This document shows, piece after piece, positions 15,691-24,231 of a stretch of DNA of 33,238 nt (the first letter of the stretch is position 1; every line of letters starts with the position of its first letter). The notes below the pieces were generated by a model that was given only the letters and a program-made list of their open reading frames with translations, ran no database searches and was not told the origin of the DNA. The translations under genes and the position numbers were made by a program. Source of the DNA: Palsa-870 sp039935415 (GTDB lineage: Bacteria; Chloroflexota; Dormibacteria; Dormibacterales; Dormibacteraceae); the NCBI GenBank assembly GCA_039935415.1, contig JBDTKH010000031.1:1-33238 (forward strand), given 5' to 3'.

Positions 15691-16830
15691 TCACAGTCCG
15701 CCTGGGAACCGGCCGGCGCAGACGCCGCTGGCCGTCAACGCCGTCACGGCGGCCGTCACCTGCAGGTTGCCCGGCGTCTCGGCCGGGAACTGGATCACGG
15801 CGTCGGGCGCGAGCAGGTGGTCCTCATCGATCCAGATGCAGGCCGCATGCCCCTGGACCGAGGCGTAGGGTCCCGGGCCAAGCTGAAGGATCTGCGTCGC
15901 GGGCGGCGCGGTCCCGACCGCGGCCCCGGAGGCCCAGAACGCGCTGTTGCCGGCCGGCGACACGGCCGACTGCTGGTAGGCGTCACTAGGTGTCGGCGGT
16001 CCCGTGGCGGAAAGGACCTTACCCGTCCAGTCGTACAGCGTGGTCGCGCCCCCCCCGCCGACGCAGCCGACACCCGCCGGCGACGGCCAGAAGCTCAGCG
16101 TGCACGCGTTGGCTTTGATGGTTGCGAGTCGCGTCCCGTTCGCGGTGCTCGCCACGTGCCACTCGGTCGGCGTGATGCCCGCCGGCTGGAACGTGCAGGC
16201 CGGGACGACGGCCAGCACGAGCGCGCCGGCGTGCCAGCCCATGGGCCACAGGGTCGTTCCGTTTTTGCCTTTGGGCGTCGTGCTGGTGTAAATGACGGTG
16301 TGATGGCCGCCGCCGTGGAGGTCCTCGACGTATAGGCTCAGGCTGATCGCCGTCGCCCCGGAGACGTCCTCGACGAGAACCGCGATGCTCTTGTCGTCGG
16401 GGCTGACCGAGAAGAAGCTGATCGTGTTAGGTCCACCGGGAACCGTCGTCACGTCAGCTGCGCCTCCCGGCGGAACCAGCATGCGGATCTTGGTGTCGCC
16501 GTCCCGAAAGTAGACCTCGTCGTTGCTCGCGCTCACGGGCGGCGGCGCCTGTAACGCGTCGTGCTGCGAAGAGCAGTACTGGGCCGACGCGCTGGCGACC
16601 GGCACCGTGGCGGCGATGCTCGCATCCGGCTTGATCAGGTTGAGGTCGCCGGCGGAAAGGATGAGCCCGTACGTGCCGGTCAGGGGGCCGGCGCTCGGGG
16701 AGGCCGAGGGTGAGACGGCCGCTGCCGGGGAGGCTTTCGCGCTCGGCGTGTTGTGGGAACCCGAGGACGACCCCGATCCGCACGAGACGGCGAGTAGGGC
16801 GGTCGCGATCAAGACCGCGCCGCGGCGCAT
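15691..16830 (-). CDS. Predicted secreted lipoprotein, possibly beta-propeller
   Basis: No family recognised. The protein of about 379 residues begins MRRGAVLIATALLAVSC, a type II signal peptide whose lipobox LAVSC puts the modified Cys at residue 17. It is followed by a Ser/Pro/Ala-rich linker (to about residue 50) and an extracytoplasmic domain rich in short beta strands. Phrases such as SVSPDDKSIAVLV and AVSPAGNSAFWAS resemble the SPDGK repeats of TolB/WD40-like propellers, but only weakly. Several Cys in the mature part could form disulfides. The ATG at 16830 places the signal peptide at the N-terminus and lies 4 nt after the predicted start of a TACAGT box. It follows topA by 35 nt, where a small hairpin (16849-16862) occurs; function unknown. 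Confidence 0.75.
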   Translation of the reverse strand: MRRGAVLIATALLAVSCGSGSSSGSHNTPSAKASPAAAVSPSASPSAGPLTGTYGLILSAGDLNLIKPDASIAATVPVASASAQYCSSQHDALQAPPPVSASNDEVYFRDGDTKIRMLVPPGGAADVTTVPGGPNTISFFSVSPDDKSIAVLVEDVSGATAISLSLYVEDLHGGGHHTVIYTSTTPKGKNGTTLWPMGWHAGALVLAVVPACTFQPAGITPTEWHVASTANGTRLATIKANACTLSFWPSPAGVGCVGGGGATTLYDWTGKVLSATGPPTPSDAYQQSAVSPAGNSAFWASGAAVGTAPPATQILQLGPGPYASVQGHAACIWIDEDHLLAPDAVIQFPAETPGNLQVTAAVTALTASGVCAGRFPGGL

Positions 16831-16840
16831 TTCAATGACA

Positions 16841-16846
16841 ACTGTA
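16841..16846 (-). promoter_or_regulatory. TACAGT box upstream of the lipoprotein gene
   Basis: Gives a 4-nt leader before the ATG at 16830; no Shine-Dalgarno sequence is present. A hairpin (ACCGG with CCGGT, 16849-16862) lies directly upstream. Confidence 0.35.
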
Positions 16847-16865
16847 AGACCGGCGGACCGGTTTC

Positions 16866-19142
16866 TTAGGAGCCTACTTCGACCTTTTTGACGCCCTTCG
16901 GACCCGGGCACTGCGGGTAGTCGGAGCAGGACTTGAACATCCCGTACCTTCCGCGTCGCTCGACCAGCGGCTTACCGCAGATGGGGCACGGCTCGTCCAG
17001 GACCTTCGGCCCCTGGCCCGGCTTGCCGTCCTTGCCGATGTTGGCGCGGTACTTGCACTCGGGATAGCGCGAGCATGCGACGAACGGCCCGAACCGACCT
17101 GTCCGCTCGACGAGCTGCCCCTCCCCACACTGCGGGCACTTCTCGCCCGTGAGCTTCGCCTCGGTGGGTGCGTCGCGCTTGATGTACTTGCAGTCGGGGT
17201 AGCCGGAGCAACCGACGAAATCGCCGTAACGGCCGGTCCTCTGCTGCAGGGGCTTGCCGCACTGCGGGCACATCTCGTCGAGCAGCTTGGGCTCCTGCGC
17301 CTCACCGTCCGCGTTCAACGCACGGCGGAACTTGCACTTCGGGTACCTCGAACAGCCCATGAACGGGCCGAACCGGCTCGCTTTGTGCACAAGGTGGCCC
17401 TCGTGGCACAGCGGGCACACCTCATCCGTATCAGCCGGCGTGGCTTCCTCGGCCTCGGTGAGCATCTTCTGCAGCGGGCCGTAAAAACCGCCGACCACCG
17501 GTCCGTACTCCTCCTTGCCATGTTCCATCTGGTCGAGGCGGCTCTCGAGCTTTGCCGTGTAGTCGTCGTCGGAGATGTCCTTGAAGTGACCGACCATGAT
17601 CGCGTTGACGGCCTCACCTATGCGGGTCGGGTGCAGGCGCCGGTCCTTGATCTCGACGTACCCGTGGCCTTTCGTGATCGTCTCGACGATCGGGGCATAG
17701 GTCGACGGACGGCCGATGCCCCGCTGCTCGAGCTCCTTGATCAAAGTCGCCTCGGAGTACCGCGGGGGCGGCTGGCTGAAATGCTGCTCCGGCTTCAGGG
17801 CGTGGTAGTCGAGCACCTCGTCGCGCGCGAGCTCGGGGAGGTCCGCCTCGCCGTTCTCCTCCCGTGGCCACACCTTGTAGAAGCCGTCGAAGGTGAGCAC
17901 AGACCCGTTCGCGCGGAAGATGTAGTCCCCGCCCGCGATCTCGACCTGCGTCTGGTCGTAGACGGCGGGCGCCATGCGGCTCGCGACGAAGCGCCGCCAG
18001 ATCAGGTCGTAGAGCTTGAACTGGTCCGCGGTCAGGTGCTGCTTGATGGATTCCGGCGTTCGGTTGACGTCGGTCGGCCGGATCGCCTCGTGCGCGTCCT
18101 GCGCCCCCGGGCTTGCCTTGACGGTTCGCGCGCCGCCTACGTACTTCTCGCCATGCTTCTCACCGATCCACGCCTTGACCCTGGTTTCCGCCTCGGCGGA
18201 GATGCGCGCCGAGTCGGTGCGCATGTAGGTGATCAGACCTGAGGCGCCTTCGGCCCCGAGCTCGATGCCTTCGTACAGTTGCTGAGCGACGCTCATCGTC
18301 TTGCGCGGCGAGAAGCGCAGCCTGCTCGAGGCGTCCTGCTGCATCGTGGAGGTGATGTAGGGAGGCATCGAGTTCTTGTTACGGCGCTTCTTCTCCACGG
18401 CCACGACGCGGTACGAAGCACCCTCGAGCTTGCGCACGATCTCTTGTGCCTCGGCCTCGTTGTGCACTTCGAACTTGGTGTCCTCAGCCGAGGGAGCGGC
18501 CGTGGCCGGCCGGTTCAGGCGGGCCAGGAATGTCTGGGACTGGGCCTCCTTCGACAGCTCGGCGTCGATCGTCCACGACTCGACCGCAACGAACTTGCGG
18601 ATCTCCTCCTCGCGGTCGACCACGAGACGCAACGCGACGGACGAAACTCGTCCTGCCCCGATGCCTTTTTGCACCTTGGCCCACAGGAACGGGCTGAGCC
18701 CGAAGCCGACCAGGCGGTCCACGACGCGGCGCGCCTGCTGGGCGTTGACCAGCCGCATGTCGATCTCGCGAGGCGATTCGAGCGCCTTGCGCACGGCGTC
18801 GGAGGTGATCTCGTGGAACTCGATCCGCTTCGGCGACCTGAGCTTCAGGACCTCGGCCAGGTGCCAGGCGATCGCCTCGCCTTCGCGGTCAGGGTCGGAC
18901 GCGAGGATGACCTCGCCGCCGTCCTTCTTGACCGCCGACTGCAGCTCGCCGATCGTCTTGCGCCGGCTCTCGACCACCTCGTAGTGCGGCTTGAAGCCGT
19001 TCTCGACGTCCACGGCGAGGCCGTTCTTGGGCAGGTCGCGGACGTGGCCCATCGAGGCGAGGACGTCGAAACGGTCACCCAGGAACCGCTTCAATGTCCG
19101 CGCCTTGGCGGGAGACTCGACGATGATCAGGCCTTCTGACAC
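16866..19142 (-). CDS. topA: DNA topoisomerase I with four C-terminal zinc ribbons
   Basis: Type IA topoisomerase that relaxes negative supercoils. The 758-residue protein has a Toprim domain with E9 (IIVESPAKARTLKRFLG) and DPDRE at 83-87, and the catalytic Tyr306 in GLITYMRTDS. The domain 2-3 region includes GRVSSVALRLV. After about residue 580 come four CxxC...C zinc ribbons (CPLCHEG, CPQCGKP, CPQCGEG, CPICGKP, each ending CSxYPxC). The GTG at 19142 has GAGGTG just upstream. A promoter in the end of dprA (TTGCAC-N18-TAGGAT) probably drives it, though it also follows comM-dprA by 72 nt. Confidence 0.97.
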   Translation of the reverse strand: MSEGLIIVESPAKARTLKRFLGDRFDVLASMGHVRDLPKNGLAVDVENGFKPHYEVVESRRKTIGELQSAVKKDGGEVILASDPDREGEAIAWHLAEVLKLRSPKRIEFHEITSDAVRKALESPREIDMRLVNAQQARRVVDRLVGFGLSPFLWAKVQKGIGAGRVSSVALRLVVDREEEIRKFVAVESWTIDAELSKEAQSQTFLARLNRPATAAPSAEDTKFEVHNEAEAQEIVRKLEGASYRVVAVEKKRRNKNSMPPYITSTMQQDASSRLRFSPRKTMSVAQQLYEGIELGAEGASGLITYMRTDSARISAEAETRVKAWIGEKHGEKYVGGARTVKASPGAQDAHEAIRPTDVNRTPESIKQHLTADQFKLYDLIWRRFVASRMAPAVYDQTQVEIAGGDYIFRANGSVLTFDGFYKVWPREENGEADLPELARDEVLDYHALKPEQHFSQPPPRYSEATLIKELEQRGIGRPSTYAPIVETITKGHGYVEIKDRRLHPTRIGEAVNAIMVGHFKDISDDDYTAKLESRLDQMEHGKEEYGPVVGGFYGPLQKMLTEAEEATPADTDEVCPLCHEGHLVHKASRFGPFMGCSRYPKCKFRRALNADGEAQEPKLLDEMCPQCGKPLQQRTGRYGDFVGCSGYPDCKYIKRDAPTEAKLTGEKCPQCGEGQLVERTGRFGPFVACSRYPECKYRANIGKDGKPGQGPKVLDEPCPICGKPLVERRGRYGMFKSCSDYPQCPGPKGVKKVEVGS

Positions 19143-19211
19143 AGCACCTCTTTATTCCCATCCGGGGGGATTTCTTCCCTTTCACCGTCCCGGCCGGGTT
19201 CTGGGCGGGCA

Positions 19212-19241
19212 ATCCTACGCCCGTTGTTTGCCCCGGTGCAA
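19212..19241 (-). promoter_or_regulatory. Putative topA promoter
   Basis: TTGCAC (19241-19236), 18-nt spacer, TAGGAT (19217-19212) on the minus strand. The -10 box begins with the dprA stop codon TAG. The predicted start near 19205 leaves a leader of about 62 nt containing the palindrome CCCGGCCGGG and the topA ribosome-binding site. Confidence 0.45.
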
Positions 19242-20057
19242 TGCCCTTACGTAACCGTCGTGGTGACGGCGCACAGCGCCGTCCAGCTCCAGGGCGGTGA
19301 GCCTGCCGAGCACCTCGGCGACCGGCAGGTGCAGCTTGCGGGCGATCTCGGCGGCGCTGAGGGCCAGCACGTCTGAGAGGTGGGAGACGATCCCGTCCCG
19401 CTCCCTGGGCGGGGAGAAACCGAAGCCCCTGGGCGCCGAAAGCGGGTCGTCCAGGACCTCCTGCACGACGCCGAGGGAGGCGAGCACGTCGCGCGAGTTC
19501 TGCACGAGCGCCGCACCGTCGCGGATCAGCGCGTGCGTGCCGACCGAAAGCGGCGAGAAGATGCTTCCCGGCACCGCCATTACCTCTTTATGTAGCTCCA
19601 GCGCCGCGTCGGCGGTGATCAGCGCGCCGGAACCCTCGGCCGCCTCGACCACGACGACGGCCTCGGACAGCGCCGCCATCGTCCAGTTGCGCGCGGGAAA
19701 GTTGTGGCGTCGAGGGGTCGTGCCGTCCGCGAACTGGCTGACCAGGGCGCCGCCCGCAGCAATGATCTCCTCGGCAAGCGTGCCGTTCGCCGCCGGGTAG
19801 ATCACGTCGACGCCGGTGCCCATCACCGCGACAGTCACGCCGCCCGCCGTCAACGCGCCTCGGTGGGCCGCGGCATCGATTCCCAGGGCCAGGCCGCTGA
19901 CCACGATGACGCCCGCTCGCGCCAGGTCGGCGGCGAGCTGCTCGGCGACCGCTTCGCCGTAGGGCGAAGGCCGGCGCGAGCCCACGATAGCCACGCGAGG
20001 GCCGTCCGGCGGAGGCCAGCGGCCGCGAGCCCGCAGGTCCGGCAGCTCAGGCGGCAA
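19215..20057 (-). CDS. dprA: DNA-processing protein DprA, short form without SAM domain
   Basis: Binds incoming single-stranded DNA and loads RecA during natural transformation. About 280 residues: a Rossmann-like core with VAIVGSRRPSPYG, VVSGLALGIDAAAHRGAL, GTGVDVIYPAAN, FPARNWTMAALSEAVVVVEA and GSGALITADAALEL, then a C-terminal winged-helix region. The usual N-terminal SAM-like domain is absent: the frame stays open upstream but that sequence is the shadow of comM. The TTG at 20057 overlaps the comM stop by 11 nt (inferred start, no better candidate). Order comM-dprA-topA is common in Gram-positive-type genomes. Confidence 0.9.
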   Translation of the reverse strand: MPPELPDLRARGRWPPPDGPRVAIVGSRRPSPYGEAVAEQLAADLARAGVIVVSGLALGIDAAAHRGALTAGGVTVAVMGTGVDVIYPAANGTLAEEIIAAGGALVSQFADGTTPRRHNFPARNWTMAALSEAVVVVEAAEGSGALITADAALELHKEVMAVPGSIFSPLSVGTHALIRDGAALVQNSRDVLASLGVVQEVLDDPLSAPRGFGFSPPRERDGIVSHLSDVLALSAAEIARKLHLPVAEVLGRLTALELDGAVRRHHDGYVRALHRGKQRA

Positions 20058-21558
20058 CGTCGTGAAGCCGGAAACCGAGCGCCTCGAGCACGTGTTGTTC
20101 GCCGATGTGGTCCGCTCCGTCGAGGTCGGCGGACGAGCGCGCCACCCTCCAGGCCCGGTGGAACCCACGCGCCGTGAGGCCTCGCTGGTCGGCCCAGCGC
20201 TCGAGGGTCCGCCGCGAGGCCGGCTCGAGCACGGCCAGCTGGCGCAGGCGCGACGGCTGGAGCTGCGCGTTGAGGCAGCCCTGGCGGCGCAGCTGCCTCT
20301 GGCGAGCCATCGCCACCCGCTCGCGGACCGGCGCGGACGACTCGCCCCGGGGCTCTGAGGCAAGCGTCTCGAGCCTCACCCTCCTGACCCCGACCTTCAG
20401 GTCGATCCGGTCGAGGAGTGGACCGGACAGCCGCCGCTGATAGCTGTCGATCAGGACCGGCGTGCAGCGGCAGGCCCTCACCGCGTCGCCCGCCCACCCG
20501 CAGGGGCAGGGGTTGGTCGCCGCAACCAGCGTGAAGTGCGCGGGGTACGACACGGACCCCTGCGACCTGGTGATCATCACCCGGCCCGTCTCCAGTGGCT
20601 GCCGCAGGGCCTGGAGCACCGGGGCCTGAAATTCGGCGAGCTCGTCCAGGAACAACACCCCGTGATGGGCGCGGCTGATCTCGCCCGGCAACGCGAGGCC
20701 GGAGCCGCCGCCGATCAACCCCGCCATGGAGACCCCGTGGTGCGGCGCGCGAAACGGCCTGGCGCTATCCAGAGTCCTGCCGGCGCCAAGCTCGCCGAGC
20801 AGGCTCCTCACCTGCGCCACCTCGAGCGCCTCGTTCAGGTCGAGCCGCGGCAGGATGCCCGGCAGGCAGCGGGCGAGCATCGTCTTGCCCGCTCCGGGCG
20901 GGCCGCTCATCAGCAGGTGATGGCCGCCGGCGGCGGCGATCTCAAGAGCGCGGCGGCCCTCCTCCTGGCCGTGCACCTCGCCGAGGTCATGCTCGAGATC
21001 CTCAATTGCCGGACGTAGATCGAACTTGCTGGCCGCCTGACCTTCGATGACTTCAGAACCGACCAGATGGTTGAACACCGCGATGAGGCTGGGGCAGGGG
21101 ATGACGGCCAATCCCTCGACCAGCGCCGCCTCTGCGGCGTCGGTTGCCGGCACGAAGAGGCGCTCGAAGCCCAGCCGCCGCAAGCCTCGCGCGGCGACCA
21201 GCACGCCGTCCACGTGGCGCACCGCGCCGTCCAGCGAAAGCTCGCCGAGAAAAGCGGTACGCGGCGGCGCCTTCCTTCCGGCCCTGGCGAGTGCTATGGC
21301 GATGGCGATCGGCAGGTCAAGGGCGGTGCCTTGCTTCCGCAGCTCTGCCGGCGCAAGGTTGACGGTCAGCCGGCTGTTTGGGAACTCGAGTCCGCTGTTC
21401 TTGATTGCGGAGCGAACGCGCTCACGTGCCTCTTTGACGGACGTGGCGGCCAGGCCCACCAGGTGAAAGTGGACCTGACCTTTTGCGATGTCTGCCTGGA
21501 CCTCGACGAGGCGCACATCGAGCCCGACCAGCAAGCAGGATTCAACCGCGGCGAGCAC
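20047..21558 (-). CDS. comM: YifB/ComM-family Mg-chelatase-like AAA+ ATPase
   Basis: ComM is a helicase promoting branch migration during transformation in some bacteria. About 503 residues: an N-terminal ChlI/Lon-protease-like domain (VEVQADIAKGQVHFHLVGL, SRLTVNLAPAELRKQG), Walker A GPPGAGKTMLAR, the segment HHGVSMAGLIGGG, Walker B VLFLDELAEF, an arginine-containing motif (DRIDLKVGVRRV) and the C-terminal Mg-chelatase domain. It also has the CPCG cysteine motif (NPCPCGW). The GTG at 21558 was chosen because the protein then starts MLAAVESC as in homologues; a TTG at 21594 would add 12 residues. A TAGCGT box ends 8 nt upstream of this GTG. Confidence 0.94.
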   Translation of the reverse strand: MLAAVESCLLVGLDVRLVEVQADIAKGQVHFHLVGLAATSVKEARERVRSAIKNSGLEFPNSRLTVNLAPAELRKQGTALDLPIAIAIALARAGRKAPPRTAFLGELSLDGAVRHVDGVLVAARGLRRLGFERLFVPATDAAEAALVEGLAVIPCPSLIAVFNHLVGSEVIEGQAASKFDLRPAIEDLEHDLGEVHGQEEGRRALEIAAAGGHHLLMSGPPGAGKTMLARCLPGILPRLDLNEALEVAQVRSLLGELGAGRTLDSARPFRAPHHGVSMAGLIGGGSGLALPGEISRAHHGVLFLDELAEFQAPVLQALRQPLETGRVMITRSQGSVSYPAHFTLVAATNPCPCGWAGDAVRACRCTPVLIDSYQRRLSGPLLDRIDLKVGVRRVRLETLASEPRGESSAPVRERVAMARQRQLRRQGCLNAQLQPSRLRQLAVLEPASRRTLERWADQRGLTARGFHRAWRVARSSADLDGADHIGEQHVLEALGFRLHDVAA

Positions 21559-21565
21559 GGCACGG

Positions 21566-21571
21566 ACGCTA
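21566..21571 (-). promoter_or_regulatory. TAGCGT box upstream of comM
   Basis: On the minus strand, followed by 7 nt and then the GTG start, giving a 1-nt leader. It suggests an independent, essentially leaderless promoter for comM-dprA despite the hydrolase gene upstream. No -35 box was recognised. Confidence 0.4.
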
Positions 21572-21603
21572 CCGGGACGGCCGGCTAATTCCAACCGTGG
21601 GTG

Positions 21604-22452
21604 TTAACCCTCCAGGAAGTCCCCCACGTCGTCGTGGAAAGCCTGCGGCTGCTCGATGAAGACCATGTGCCCGGAGTCGCCGACGATGACCTCGCGCGCG
21701 CCAGGGATGGCGGCGCTGATTTCCGACGCGCACGTGGGACCACAGATGAAATCGTCGTCTCCCGTGATCACCAGCGTCTGGGCCGTGATCTTCGGCAGCA
21801 CACTCCGCAGGTCGAACGTGTTGAAGATCTCGCGGTTGAAAAGCTTCAGCGCGTCTGCACACACCGGCTCCGACTTGAGCGTGTCGAGGTATCCCGCTTC
21901 CACCGGGCCGTAACGCGTGAAGTAGAGCGGAAGCTCCCTGAACAGCAGCTCGCTCAGCGCCTCATCTGTCGCGAACTCCGCATCCTGCTCTGCCTCGAGG
22001 GCGGCCACCGCGTCCGGATACCACGGCTGCCCGGACCTCTTGTCCATGCCCCGCCGCATCGCTGCCTCCTGCTCGGGCCCGAATCGCGCGATGGTGGAGG
22101 CCAGCACCAGACGGCTCACGCGGCCAGGATGCTCTGCCGCATACGCCTGCGCGACGGTTCCGCCGTGCGAGTGACCCAGCAGCATCATCCGCTCCAGGCC
22201 GAGGTGTAGCCGCAGCTCTTCGAGGTCGACGACGTAGTCCTCGATTTGATAGGCGTTCCGGGCGGCGGGTCGGTCTGATCCGCCCGTGCCGCGCGGGTTG
22301 AGCATGACCAGCGTGTACCGCTCCCAGAGTCCCGCCAGGTCGCCGAAATAGGTCGAGGAGAAGCCGGGCCCTCCCGGATGGCAGACGAGCACCGGCCCAT
22401 GGCCCATCTTCCGATAGGCGAGCTTGCGGCCGTCGCCGGTGGTGAAGTTCAA
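21604..22452 (-). CDS. Alpha/beta hydrolase, proline-iminopeptidase-like
   Basis: 282 residues with the alpha/beta-hydrolase fold: an oxyanion motif HPGGPG near residue 25, LNPRGTGGSDRP, the nucleophile elbow GHSHGG with Ser95, a lid segment, then ITGDDDFICGP (acid) and GDSGHMVFIEQP (base His). The HGGPG-type motif and PRGTGxS resemble family S33 prolyl aminopeptidases, but the substrate cannot be assigned; other S33-like esterases share these motifs. The TTG at 22452 overlaps the stop of the upstream metallo-hydrolase (TTGA), so the two are coupled. No signal peptide, so probably cytoplasmic. Confidence 0.88.
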   Translation of the reverse strand: MNFTTGDGRKLAYRKMGHGPVLVCHPGGPGFSSTYFGDLAGLWERYTLVMLNPRGTGGSDRPAARNAYQIEDYVVDLEELRLHLGLERMMLLGHSHGGTVAQAYAAEHPGRVSRLVLASTIARFGPEQEAAMRRGMDKRSGQPWYPDAVAALEAEQDAEFATDEALSELLFRELPLYFTRYGPVEAGYLDTLKSEPVCADALKLFNREIFNTFDLRSVLPKITAQTLVITGDDDFICGPTCASEISAAIPGAREVIVGDSGHMVFIEQPQAFHDDVGDFLEG

Positions 22453-23294
22453 GCGCCGAGTCGGGGTTCGGGCTGCCAGTGCCCGTCGTCCTCGTGGATG
22501 TACCCGGCGGGCTGGTCCGGCTCATGGCTCAACACCAGGAGCCAGCGGTGCTTCTGCGCCTCATCGAACAGCCTCGCCTTTTGCTCGAAAACCCGCAACG
22601 GATCGATATCGGCAGACATGTTCCACGGCACTTTTAGGTGGGGCGTCTCACACACGAGGTCGCCGGTGACCGCGCACGCGAGCTCGCCCGAGCGAAGGAT
22701 CATCACCTGGCTGCCTGGCGTGTGCCCGCCGACGTGGCGGAGGTGCACCCCGGGGAGGATCTCGGCATCACCGTCGAGGAACTCGACCAGCTTGTTGCCG
22801 TCGGCGAGCGGCGTGAAGTCGTCCTCGACGTAGCCGGGCTGGCTACGCACGTCGGGATGGAGGGCGAAGTCCCACTCGCTGCGCTGGATGAAGTGGCGCG
22901 CTCGCTTGAAGGTCAGCTCGAGCGCACCCATCTCGTTGCGACGCGTGAGGCCGCCCGCATGGTCCCAGTGAAGGTGCGTGGTGACGACCGCGTCGACCTC
23001 CTCGGGACGGATGCCCAGGCGCTTCAGGTTTTGCAGCAGCCCTTCGGGCTCGCGCAGCACCACCTGGTGCGCTCGCTTCTCGCTGAGCTTGGTCCCTATG
23101 CCCGTCTCGCAGACGATGACGTGGCCGTTGATGCGCGCGATGAGGCAGACGCACGCGCAATCGATCATGTTCTTTTCGTCCGCCGGCTTCTGCTTTTCCC
23201 ACAGCACCTTGGGGACGACGCCGAACATGAGGCCCCCGTCGGCCTTCCATCGACTCGCGATCAGAAGGTGAAGCTCGAGGTCGCCCAGCTGCAC
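22449..23294 (-). CDS. Metallo-beta-lactamase-fold hydrolase
   Basis: About 281 residues. The dinuclear zinc motif TTHLHWDHAGG is complete (H107, H109, D111, H112), followed by RHVGGHTPGSQ, AVTGDLVCETPH with the bridging Asp, and LLVLSHEPDQP. The insert with ARHFIQRSEWDFA resembles quorum-quenching-lactonase-like and related hydrolases, but the substrate is not determined. The GTG at 23294 lies 7 nt after a CATAGT box, so translation probably starts at or almost at the RNA end; longer starts upstream would run through the divergent ABC promoter. Coupled to the alpha/beta hydrolase, suggesting a two-enzyme operon. Confidence 0.88.
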   Translation of the reverse strand: MQLGDLELHLLIASRWKADGGLMFGVVPKVLWEKQKPADEKNMIDCACVCLIARINGHVIVCETGIGTKLSEKRAHQVVLREPEGLLQNLKRLGIRPEEVDAVVTTHLHWDHAGGLTRRNEMGALELTFKRARHFIQRSEWDFALHPDVRSQPGYVEDDFTPLADGNKLVEFLDGDAEILPGVHLRHVGGHTPGSQVMILRSGELACAVTGDLVCETPHLKVPWNMSADIDPLRVFEQKARLFDEAQKHRWLLVLSHEPDQPAGYIHEDDGHWQPEPRLGA

Positions 23295-23300
23295 AGCGCC

Positions 23301-23307
23301 TACTATG
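23301..23307. promoter_or_regulatory. Overlapping divergent -10 boxes
   Basis: TACTAT (23301-23306, plus) ends 10 nt before the ABC ATG at 23317. Its near-complement CATAGT (23307-23302, minus) ends 7 nt before the hydrolase GTG at 23294. The two genes' start codons are only 22 bp apart, so both promoters use practically the same bases and could not both be occupied. Confidence 0.45.
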
Positions 23308-23316
23308 CTGCGCGAA

Positions 23317-24231
23317 ATGGCGCTTGCGGCGATACGGACCTCGAAACTCTCCAAGGACTACGGGCTCGGCCGCGGCCTGTTCGACCTCGACCTGGAGGTC
23401 TCGCCGCAGGAGGTCTTCGGCTACCTCGGCCCGAACGGGTCGGGCAAGACGACCACGATCCGGTGCCTGATGGGCATGATCCGCCCGACGAGCGGCTCAG
23501 CCCATGTATTCGGCCTGGACTGCCGGCGGGACTCCGTCGCGGTCAAGCGCAAGGTCGGCTACCTGCCCGGCGACGTGCCCCAGTTCGGCAGCTTGCGCGG
23601 CAGGGAGGTCGTCGCTTACCTCGGCGGGATGCGAGGCGGCGCCGACCCGAAGACCGTCAGCAGCCTGGCCGAGCGATTCGACCTGGACCTCAGCCGCCGC
23701 TTCCGCGAGTACTCGAGCGGCAACAAGCAGAAGCTCGGGATCCTCCTCGCCTTCATGCACAAGCCCGACCTGCTCATCCTCGACGAGCCGACGAGCGGCC
23801 TGGATCCCCTCAACCAGCAGGAGTTCTACGCCCTGCTCGCTGAAGCTCGCGAGGCAGGCGCCACCGTTTTTCTCTCGTCGCACATCCTGTCCGAGGTCGA
23901 GCACGTGTGCGACCGCGTCGCGATCCTGCGCGCCGGAAGGCTGGCCAGGGTAGCGCAGCTCGAGGACCTGCGCCACATCCGGGTGCACCGGGTCGAAATC
24001 GAGTTCGCCCCAGACACCGATGTTCCCGAGGCGAGGATTCGTGGCGCCGGGGGCGTGGAGGGCGTGACCGTCGACGGCCAGCGTGTCACCTGCACGGTCC
24101 GCGGCAGCATCGAGCCGCTGCTGGAGGCGATCCGAGATGCCAGCGTCACCGACCTGGTGAGCACCGAACCAAGCCTCGAAGAGGTGTTCCTCACCTATTA
24201 CGAAGACTCGCCGCGCCAGCTGAACGGGTGA
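23317..24231 (+). CDS. ABC transporter ATP-binding protein (exporter type)
   Basis: About 304 residues. Walker A GPNGSGKTTT (38-47, Lys44), Q-loop region, signature YSSGNKQKLG, Walker B LLILDEPTSGLDP and the switch His in FLSSHILSEVEH. The C-terminal extension of about 80 residues is typical of ABC-2 exporter ATPases of the drug/antibiotic type. The ATG at 23317 is preferred over 23305, which lies inside the -10 box. The stop overlaps the permease start (GTGA), so the pair forms one exporter. Substrate unknown. Confidence 0.93.
   Translation: MALAAIRTSKLSKDYGLGRGLFDLDLEVSPQEVFGYLGPNGSGKTTTIRCLMGMIRPTSGSAHVFGLDCRRDSVAVKRKVGYLPGDVPQFGSLRGREVVAYLGGMRGGADPKTVSSLAERFDLDLSRRFREYSSGNKQKLGILLAFMHKPDLLILDEPTSGLDPLNQQEFYALLAEAREAGATVFLSSHILSEVEHVCDRVAILRAGRLARVAQLEDLRHIRVHRVEIEFAPDTDVPEARIRGAGGVEGVTVDGQRVTCTVRGSIEPLLEAIRDASVTDLVSTEPSLEEVFLTYYEDSPRQLNG

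Noticed and set aside
20058..20363. Upstream extension of dprA in the same frame.
   Set aside because: The extension overlaps the conserved C-terminal domain of comM and encodes an Arg/Ser-rich shadow with no SAM-domain similarity.
23305..23307. ATG at 23305 as start of the ABC ATPase.
   Set aside because: It is part of the -10 box itself; ATG 23317 leaves the conserved N-terminus intact.
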